DNA from: Gp6-AA40 sp046732795 | GTDB taxonomy: Bacteria; Acidobacteriota; Vicinamibacteria; Vicinamibacterales; UBA2999 | Assembly: GCA_046732795.1 (NCBI GenBank) | Contig: JBKPNV010000155.1 | Coordinates: 1-10,632, forward strand | Length of the DNA stretch: 10,632 nucleotides | Direction: 5' to 3' | Shown: one piece after another, positions 5,673-10,632 of the stretch | Layout of the letters: the number at the start of each line of letters is the position of its first letter | Position numbering within the stretch: position 1 is the first letter of the stretch | Program-made: the position numbers and the translations under genes | The notes under the pieces: generated by a model | Seen by the model: the letters and a program-made list of their open reading frames with translations, nothing else | Told to the model about the DNA's origin: nothing | Databases searched by the model: none

Positions 5673-7613
5673 TTACATTTCCACCTGGACTCCGAGTTCC
5701 ACGACGCGTTCAGGCGGCAAACGGAAGAACGCCGTGGCGCGCACGGCGTTGCGCGCCATCAGCACAAAGAGCTTTTCTCTCCACACCGCCATGCCCTGCC
5801 GCGCTGCCACGATGATCGTCTCGCGGCCAAGGAAATACGTCGTGTCGTTGAGATCGATGTGCAGCCCCTGTTCACGTGCCTTGAGCAGCGCGTCAGGCAC
5901 GTTCGGATCGTCCATGAACCCGTACTGGACCCGCACGTTGAACAGTGACTGCCCGAGCGGCTGCACCGTCAGGCGATCGTCGATCGGCACGTGCGGCACC
6001 TGCGCGGTCACTACGGTCAGCACCACGACGTGATCGTGCAGCACCTTGTTGTAGCGCAGATTGTGCGCCAGTGCCGGCGGCGTGCCGGTCGGCTGCGCCG
6101 TCATGAAGACAGCCGTTCCGGGGACTCTGACCGGCTGCAATTTCTCGACGGTTGCCATGAACTCGTCCAGGGGGATCGCCCGCGCGGTGAGCCGTTCGGC
6201 GACCAGCCGACGACCGGTCTTCCACGTCGTCATGAGAATGAAAATCGCCACGGCGACCGCCAGTGTCACCCAGCCGCCCTGAAGCACTTTCAACGCATTG
6301 GCGGCGAAGAAGGCAACATCGACCACGAGAAACAGCGCCATGACCGATGCCGCAACGGGGATCGGCCAGGACCATCGTTCGGTCATTACCACGTACAACA
6401 GCAACACGGTAATGACCATGGTGAGCGTTACGGCAATCCCGTATGCGGCGGCCAGGTCGCTCGACGAGCCAAAGCCGATGACGATGAACACCGTCGCAAA
6501 CATCAGGGCCCAGTTCACTTGCGGAACATAGATCTGGCCGATTTCGTGGGGAGACGTGTGCTCGACATCGAGGCGTGGCGCCAGGCCCAGCTGCATCGCC
6601 TGCCGCGTGATCGAGAACGCACCAGAGATCAGCGCTTGCGAGGCGATGATCGCTGCGACGGTGGCAATCGCCACGAGCGGAAGCAGCGCCCACGTCGGAG
6701 CCAGCTGAAAGAACGGATGCGTTGCCGTCTCGTCGCTCAGGAGCAAGGCCCCCTGGCCCAGGTAATTCAGCACCAGCGACGGAAGCACCAGGGTGAACCA
6801 CGCCAGGCGGATTGGCTCTTTTCCAAAGTGCCCCATGTCGGCATAGAGCGCTTCTCCGCCGGTCACGACCAGGAACACGGCACCGAGCACGGCGAAACCG
6901 GTCAGGCCGTTGCTGTTGAAAAACGTGACGGCGTGGCGCGGGTCGAACGCGCCCAGCACCACTGGCTCTCGAACGATCCAACCGATCCCGAGGGCCGCGA
7001 TCGTCAGGAACCAGACAATCACGATCGGGCCGAACAGGCCTCCGACTCGATGGGTCCCGTACTTCTGGATCACGAATAACCCGATTAGGATCGCAACCGT
7101 CAGCGGCACGACATACGGGCGGAACAATGGTGTGGCGACCTCGAGGCCTTCGACCGCGCTGAGAACGGAAATCGCGGGCGTGATCATGCCGTCGCCGTAG
7201 AGCAAGGCAGTGCCAAATATCCCCAGCGCAATCAGCAGGGGGCGGCCCGCGGCCAATCGCGGCGAGGCACCGCGCTCGGCCCTGATTCCGGGCACGAGCG
7301 CCGTCAGCGCGAGGATGCCCCCCTCACCCTGGTTGTCTGCGCGCATCACGATCGCGACGTACTTGACGGAGATCACGAGCACCAGCGCGTAGATGATGAG
7401 CGACAAGACGCCGAGGACGTTCTCATGCGTAGGCGGAACCGGATGGCTCCCGAAGAAACACTCCCGCATCGCGTACAGCGGGCTTGTGCCGATGTCGCCG
7501 TAAACGACGCCTAACGCTGTCAACGTCAGGGGCAGTAGGCGGCTGCGGGAGCCGGAGGCGTGAGCGGTGAATCGTGGTTCCGTGGACGCCGAGGTGGAAA
7601 TCGAATTGGGCAA
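5673..7613 (-). CDS. kup: Kup/Trk-D-type low-affinity K+ uptake protein
   Basis: The 646-aa protein is an inner-membrane potassium/proton symporter of the KUP/HAK/KT family, full length for the family. Diagnostic motifs are LGVVYGDIGTSPLYA (34-48), DNQGEGG (93-99), ALLYGDGMITPAISVLSAVEG (136-156 as a block) and GGEALYADMGHFG (252-264). About 12 hydrophobic segments run to near residue 462, followed by a cytoplasmic C-terminal domain with HNLRYNKVLHDHVVVLTV (517-534) and YFLGRE (593-598). The start is TTG 7613: an in-frame TAA lies just upstream (gag aga ttc taa read backwards), so no ATG/GTG is available before the first conserved motif. The ribosome binding site is poor (AGAGAG abutting the start), hinting at low or coupled translation. 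It lies 31 bp after the two-helix protein gene on the same strand, a likely two-gene operon. Confidence 0.95.
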   Translation of the reverse strand: MPNSISTSASTEPRFTAHASGSRSRLLPLTLTALGVVYGDIGTSPLYAMRECFFGSHPVPPTHENVLGVLSLIIYALVLVISVKYVAIVMRADNQGEGGILALTALVPGIRAERGASPRLAAGRPLLIALGIFGTALLYGDGMITPAISVLSAVEGLEVATPLFRPYVVPLTVAILIGLFVIQKYGTHRVGGLFGPIVIVWFLTIAALGIGWIVREPVVLGAFDPRHAVTFFNSNGLTGFAVLGAVFLVVTGGEALYADMGHFGKEPIRLAWFTLVLPSLVLNYLGQGALLLSDETATHPFFQLAPTWALLPLVAIATVAAIIASQALISGAFSITRQAMQLGLAPRLDVEHTSPHEIGQIYVPQVNWALMFATVFIVIGFGSSSDLAAAYGIAVTLTMVITVLLLYVVMTERWSWPIPVAASVMALFLVVDVAFFAANALKVLQGGWVTLAVAVAIFILMTTWKTGRRLVAERLTARAIPLDEFMATVEKLQPVRVPGTAVFMTAQPTGTPPALAHNLRYNKVLHDHVVVLTVVTAQVPHVPIDDRLTVQPLGQSLFNVRVQYGFMDDPNVPDALLKAREQGLHIDLNDTTYFLGRETIIVAARQGMAVWREKLFVLMARNAVRATAFFRLPPERVVELGVQVEM

Positions 7614-7625
7614 CTCTCTGAATTA

Positions 7626-7640
7626 TCGAACGACGTTCGA
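7626..7640. promoter_or_regulatory. 15-bp palindrome between the small membrane protein gene and kup
   Basis: TCGAACG-A-CGTTCGA has perfect 7-bp arms around one base. It lies just after the stop of the upstream gene and 13 bp before the kup start. A one-base loop fits a DNA operator better than an RNA terminator. No known regulator was matched. Confidence 0.35.
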
Positions 7641-7644
7641 GTAA

Positions 7645-8010
7645 TCAACGGCAGACATGGCCCGTACTTATGAACTTTTTACGACTTTCTTCCGGGCGAT
7701 GTGCCGCCGCGTCCGTTGTGATGCCGGAAAGCTGCTCCAATTTGCGCGCGAACTGGCGCTCGCGCCGCTGTTCCACAATCCAGGTGCAGGCTGGGGCGGC
7801 GAGAAAAATGACGACGCTGAACCAATAACCGAATGAATGCAGCAGCCCAAGGATCAGGCCGGTGACAGCGATCCCGGCGGCAATGACGCCGCACCGGAAG
7901 ACAAGGAGTTGCCGGAAGGCGCGCACGTGCTCGAGTGTCAGATGTTCCGCGATGACGGCGCTCAGCTGTTCCGCGGGAATCTCACTTGTGCTGAATGGAA
8001 CCGTTTGCAT
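7645..8010 (-). CDS. small two-helix membrane protein, function unknown
   Basis: The 121-aa protein has a soluble N-terminus (1-34), two hydrophobic segments (about 36-58 and 61-79) separated by a short turn near HSFGYW, and a basic stretch QRRERQFARK (81-90) that should keep the C-terminus in the cytoplasm. I do not recognise a family. ATG 8010 begins the gene; the ribosome binding site is weak (CGGG about 6-8 nt upstream on the minus strand). It is the first gene of a probable operon with kup, diverging from kdpD across 88 bp that carries KdpE-box-like repeats. The position suggests a role linked to potassium transport or its regulation, which is inference only. Confidence 0.7.
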   Translation of the reverse strand: MQTVPFSTSEIPAEQLSAVIAEHLTLEHVRAFRQLLVFRCGVIAAGIAVTGLILGLLHSFGYWFSVVIFLAAPACTWIVEQRRERQFARKLEQLSGITTDAAAHRPEESRKKFISTGHVCR

Positions 8011-8039
8011 GGTTTACCCGCGACGGTAGCGCTCAAGTC

Positions 8040-8083
8040 GCTAAAGAAGGCGTAAAGAGTCCGTAAGAAATCCGTGAGGGTAT
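8040..8083. promoter_or_regulatory. four 11-bp direct repeats, candidate KdpE binding array
   Basis: Four consecutive 11-bp units start at 8040, 8051, 8062 and 8073: GCTAAAGAAGG, CGTAAAGAGTC, CGTAAGAAATC, CGTGAGGGTAT. On the minus strand the cores read CTCACG, CTTACG, TTTACG, TTTAGC, each 5 bp from the next. An 11-bp direct repeat is the layout bound by OmpR/PhoB-type regulators, and TTTACG resembles the TTTAYA-N5-TTTACA core of the E. coli kdpFABC KdpE site. The array ends 16 bp before the kdpD start and begins 29 bp above the start of the divergent kup-side operon. It could therefore activate the minus-strand transcript and repress or tune kdpDE. Binding by the local KdpE is inferred. Confidence 0.6.
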
Positions 8084-8098
8084 CGCGCGCCGCGCGGA

Positions 8099-9631
8099 AT
8101 GGCAGAATGGATCAGCATGCCGAAGGTTCGGCCGCTTCCGACAGGCGATTTCGCCGTCCTCTTCGGCGCCGCGCTCGCAATAGCTGCAATCGTCGTGGGG
8201 TCACGCGCGCTACCCGCGGTCAGTCCAACCACCGTAGCGTTGGCACTGCTGCTGGTGGTGCTGGCGACGGCAACCTTCGGACGTTTGTGGATCGCCACGG
8301 TCACAGCAATCACGGCCACGGTGGCGCTCAACTTCTTCTTCCTGCCACCGCTGGGCACGTTGACGATTGCCGACGCGCAGAACTGGATCGCGCTTTTCGC
8401 GTTCCTGGTGGTTGCGGTCATTGCCAGCAATCTCTCGGCGGCGGTACAAGCGCGTGCGCGCGACGCGATCGCGCGCCGCAACGAAGTCACTCGCCTGTTC
8501 GATCTGACGCGTGACGTGCTTCTGACAACGGAAACCACCGGAGCCATCGAGGCGCTGGCACGCCATGTAGCCCGCCGATTCGAGCTGGCGACGGTCGCGA
8601 TCTGCCTCCCTGCTGAACGCGGCTGGCGAAGGTATCAGGGCGCGAGCGAGGACTTGGTCATCGACGATGGCACGTTGAACCTGGCGCTCGCCAGAGCACG
8701 CGGTGTGGTCGAATTCGACGCGAGACAACGCGCGTATGGCGGACACATGCGCGCGGGGGTGGCTGAAGACATTTCGCTCGTCCCGCTTCGCCATGGAACG
8801 AAGGCTGTCGGGTTACTCGCCGCGTCCTCATCGACGCTCGACATCGGAGCGCTCGATGCGGTTGCCGGCGTCGTGGCGATTGCGATTGAGCGCGCGCAGT
8901 TCCTCGCGGAGCGGGATGCCGCGGAGCTCGTCAAGCAGAAAGCGGATCTAGCCGCCACGCTGCTGGCGTCGCTCAGTCACGATCTGCGGACGCCCCTCAC
9001 CGCGATCCGGGTGGCGGTCGAAAACCTGCGCGACGACCTGTCCCCTGACGATCGCCGCGAACAGGCTCGCGCTGCGACCTCGGAGCTCGGCCGGCTCACG
9101 CGATTGTTCCAGGACATTCTCGACATGGCCAGGATCGATGCCGCCGCCATCCGCGTCGACCGCGATTGGGTGACGGCGGAGGACGTGGTCGACGCGGCGA
9201 TGGCTCACGTCAGACATCTACTCGAGGAACGCTCGGTACGCGTCGACGCGCCAGGCGATCTGGAAGTTGAAATCGATCCGCGGCTTGCGTCGGGAGCGCT
9301 GTCGCACGTCCTCGAAAACGCAGCACAGTACTCGCCGTCCACCCGCGAGATCGTCGTGGAGGCGCGCGTGGAGCACGACGGCCTGCATGTGTCTGTGACC
9401 GATCACGGCCCTGGCCTTGACTCTGGAGAGCTCGAACATCTGTTCGAGCGTTTTTACCGCGGACACACCGCACGTCAGACGACCTTCGGGACCGGGATGG
9501 GACTGTCGATCACGCGTGGACTGCTGGCTGCGGCCGGAGGGCGTGTGTGGGCGGAAAACGTCCCTGGTGGCGGCGCACGATTCTCGATGGTCGTGCCCGG
9601 TAGCGTCCGTCGCGCACCAGTCCCCCAATGA
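8099..9631 (+). CDS. kdpD: short KdpD-like sensor histidine kinase lacking the KdpD/Usp N-terminal module
   Basis: The 510-aa inner-membrane histidine kinase corresponds to the C-terminal part of KdpD. It has a DUF4118-type four-helix membrane region (about 17-113), a GAF-like domain (130-265), HisKA with SLSHDLRTPLT (291-301, phospho-acceptor His294) and an ATPase domain with N-box LENAAQYSP (Asn407), G1 DHGPGL (Asp435), F-box LFERFYRG and G2 GTGMGLSI (464-471). NFFFLPPLGTLTI (78-90) is typical of the KdpD membrane region. Classical KdpD is about 890 aa and carries an N-terminal sensor and Usp-like domain; both are absent, and no coding room exists upstream (88 bp to a divergent gene). It should phosphorylate the KdpE encoded next, with which it overlaps by 4 bp. 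The start is uncertain between ATG 8099 and ATG 8117, as neither has a strong ribosome binding site. Confidence 0.9.
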   Translation: MAEWISMPKVRPLPTGDFAVLFGAALAIAAIVVGSRALPAVSPTTVALALLLVVLATATFGRLWIATVTAITATVALNFFFLPPLGTLTIADAQNWIALFAFLVVAVIASNLSAAVQARARDAIARRNEVTRLFDLTRDVLLTTETTGAIEALARHVARRFELATVAICLPAERGWRRYQGASEDLVIDDGTLNLALARARGVVEFDARQRAYGGHMRAGVAEDISLVPLRHGTKAVGLLAASSSTLDIGALDAVAGVVAIAIERAQFLAERDAAELVKQKADLAATLLASLSHDLRTPLTAIRVAVENLRDDLSPDDRREQARAATSELGRLTRLFQDILDMARIDAAAIRVDRDWVTAEDVVDAAMAHVRHLLEERSVRVDAPGDLEVEIDPRLASGALSHVLENAAQYSPSTREIVVEARVEHDGLHVSVTDHGPGLDSGELEHLFERFYRGHTARQTTFGTGMGLSITRGLLAAAGGRVWAENVPGGGARFSMVVPGSVRRAPVPQ

Positions 9632-10317
9632 CAATGGCCTCCCGCATCTTGATCGTGGACGACGAGCCGAACATCCTGGGCACGGTCTCTCCCCTTCTGC
9701 GTGCGCGAGGATACGACGTGCTTACGGCTATGAGTGGACGAGCGGCCCTCGACGTGGTCGAGAGAGACAAACCTGACCTGATCGTGCTGGACCTTGGTCT
9801 CCCCGACATGGATGGCGTGGACGTCTGCCGCCAGATGCGACAGGCTACCAGTGTTCCCATCCTCGTCCTGTCAGCCCGGGGTGCGGAAGGCGACAAAGTG
9901 GGGGCACTCGATGCCGGGGCCGACGACTACGTGACCAAGCCATTCGGAGCCGAAGAGCTGTTGGCGCGCATCCGCGCCGCCTTGCGACGCGTTGACGGCC
10001 CTTCGCCGTCGAGTGAACCGATCGTCCGCGCTGGCCTTGTCATCGACCGCGAACGCTTCCGCGTCCTTCGGGACGGTGAGGAGGTCCGCCTCACGCCCAA
10101 GGAATTCGAGTTGCTCTCTTATCTCGCTCAGCACCCGGGTCGCGTCCTCACGCACCGCGTGATCCTCAAAGCGATTTGGGGGCCACACGCCGCCGGCCAG
10201 CCGGAGCACCTGCGCGTGCTCGTGGGTTCTCTCCGCAAGAAAATCGAGCCCAATCCATCGGCTCCGACGTACATCCTCACCGAGCCGTGGGTTGGTTATC
10301 GGTTTGCGGACGTGTAG
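9628..10317 (+). CDS. kdpE: KdpE-type OmpR-family response regulator
   Basis: The 229-aa cytoplasmic transcription regulator has a receiver domain (about 6-118) with acidic pocket Asp11-Asp12, phospho-acceptor Asp55 in LIVLDLGLPD, Ser82 and Lys104 in YVTKPF. A winged-helix DNA-binding domain (about 132-227) follows, with LTPKEFELLSYLAQHPGRVLTH (155-176 as a block) and the C-terminal ILTEPWVGYRF typical of KdpE. Length is normal. ATG 9628 overlaps the kdpD stop as ATGA (9628-9631), indicating translational coupling; ATG 9634 is a possible alternative. The partner is the upstream kinase, and the expected target is the kdp transport operon, whose kdpC converges 21 bp downstream. The repeat array at 8040-8083 is a candidate local target. 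Confidence 0.95.
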   Translation: MTMASRILIVDDEPNILGTVSPLLRARGYDVLTAMSGRAALDVVERDKPDLIVLDLGLPDMDGVDVCRQMRQATSVPILVLSARGAEGDKVGALDAGADDYVTKPFGAEELLARIRAALRRVDGPSPSSEPIVRAGLVIDRERFRVLRDGEEVRLTPKEFELLSYLAQHPGRVLTHRVILKAIWGPHAAGQPEHLRVLVGSLRKKIEPNPSAPTYILTEPWVGYRFADV

Positions 10318-10340
10318 AGGCGGGTCTTCCGATCCGCCTC
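10317..10340. terminator. bidirectional hairpin terminator between kdpE and kdpC
   Basis: GAGGCGGGTC (10317-10326) pairs with GATCCGCCTC (10331-10340) as a 10-bp stem with one G-U pair and a TTCC loop; read on the minus strand the loop is GGAA, a GNRA tetraloop. It overlaps the last base of the kdpE stop codon (TAG 10315-10317) and part of the kdpC stop codon (10339-10341). It can serve both converging transcripts. Confidence 0.75.
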
Positions 10341-10632
10341 ACTTCCTCATCGGCCGTTCGCGATCGAGCGCGAGATTCAACTGGAGGACGTTGACGCGTG
10401 GTTCACCGAGAAAGCCGAGTTGACGACCCTCCGTATGGGCCGCGACGAGCTCGCGGAGATCGTTTTGTGACATCCCACGTTCACGCGCCACACGCGGAAC
10501 CTGGAAATCAGCGGCCGCTGGCGACAGGTGCGGATCGAATCCGGAGGCCGACGTCGTCACGAGGTCGATCGGCACGGGGACGCTCCGGTTCTCTTTGCGC
10601 GCCGCTTCGACATTCGCAGTCACGGCAGCAAC
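10339..10632 (-). CDS. kdpC: KdpC subunit of the K+-transporting P-type ATPase (C-terminal part, cut by window edge)
   Basis: The 97 visible codons are the C-terminal half of KdpC, the membrane-anchored accessory subunit of the high-affinity KdpFABC potassium pump. Recognisable family blocks, in order, are VPVPIDLVTTSASGFDPHLS, PAAADFQVPRVARERGMS and LVAAHTEGRQLGFLGEPRVN, followed by VLQLNLALD. The frame is open through the window end at 10632; GTG 10623 is internal, so the N-terminal membrane helix and true start lie outside. As kdpC is normally the last structural gene, kdpB and kdpA are expected further right on the same strand. The operon would then face kdpDE head-on rather than precede it in the same direction. 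The C-terminal RPMRK after the conserved end is unremarkable. Confidence 0.93.
   Translation of the reverse strand, partial: VAAVTANVEAARKENRSVPVPIDLVTTSASGFDPHLSPAAADFQVPRVARERGMSQNDLRELVAAHTEGRQLGFLGEPRVNVLQLNLALDRERPMRK

Noticed and set aside
5991..7079. Two 362-codon open frames (5991-7079 plus; 5893-6981 minus) over kup
   Set aside because: Both are Arg/His/Gly-rich shadows of kup codons, without domains or membrane segments.
1..10632. tRNA, rRNA, CRISPR array, insertion sequence, phage or attachment site
   Set aside because: No tRNA-like or rRNA-like sequence, regular spacer array, transposase or integrase coding, or flanking direct repeats were seen; the gene content looks like ordinary chromosome.

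Overview
The window is a GC-rich bacterial chromosomal segment (roughly 60-65% GC by eye) with ten supportable protein genes, no RNA genes and no sign of mobile DNA. The gene set is a PhoX-like secreted protein, a tandem universal stress protein, a fused kinase-like/ATPase protein, Kup, a short KdpD with KdpE, and KdpC. Together with codon usage this suggests a soil or environmental bacterium such as an Acidobacteriota (Vicinamibacteria-like) or Gemmatimonadota. That placement is an impression from gene content, not a demonstrated assignment.

Left part (1-5631). A secreted DUF839/PhoX-like protein (147-1544, +) is closed by a strong hairpin. Next is a two-domain universal stress protein (1770-2795, +), which converges on and overlaps by 188 bp a fused aminoglycoside-phosphotransferase-like/P-loop ATPase gene (2608-4170, -). 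Two uncharacterised genes follow on the + strand: a secreted cysteine-containing protein (4385-5002) and a small, probably beta-rich protein (5263-5631). The stress-protein gene and both uncharacterised genes have a GG-N10-GC sigma-54-type (-24/-12) promoter candidate at a sensible distance upstream. The last one also has two tandem TGGGAA/TTCCCA palindromes about 100 bp upstream of the promoter, the usual place for enhancer-binding protein sites. This suggests a small sigma-54-controlled stress regulon.

Right part (5673-10632) is devoted to potassium. A kup low-affinity K+ transporter gene (5673-7613, -) lies downstream of a two-helix membrane protein gene (7645-8010, -). These diverge from a kdpD-like histidine kinase (8099-9631, +) that overlaps kdpE (9628-10317, +) by ATGA. 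kdpE converges on kdpC (10339 to beyond the window edge, -) across a shared bidirectional hairpin terminator. The kdpA and kdpB genes are expected just outside the right edge. The 88-bp divergent region before kdpD holds four copies of an 11-bp-period repeat resembling the KdpE box. Its position fits control of the kup-side transcript and autoregulation of kdpDE.

Overall the region pairs stress genes (Usp plus the fused kinase/ATPase, a combination also seen in the mycobacterial DosR regulon) with both K+ uptake systems. The most unusual signals are regulatory: the sigma-54/tandem-palindrome module, the KdpE-like repeat array, and the long antisense overlap between the stress-protein and ATPase genes. 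The longest stretch without a gene is 260 bp (5003-5262).
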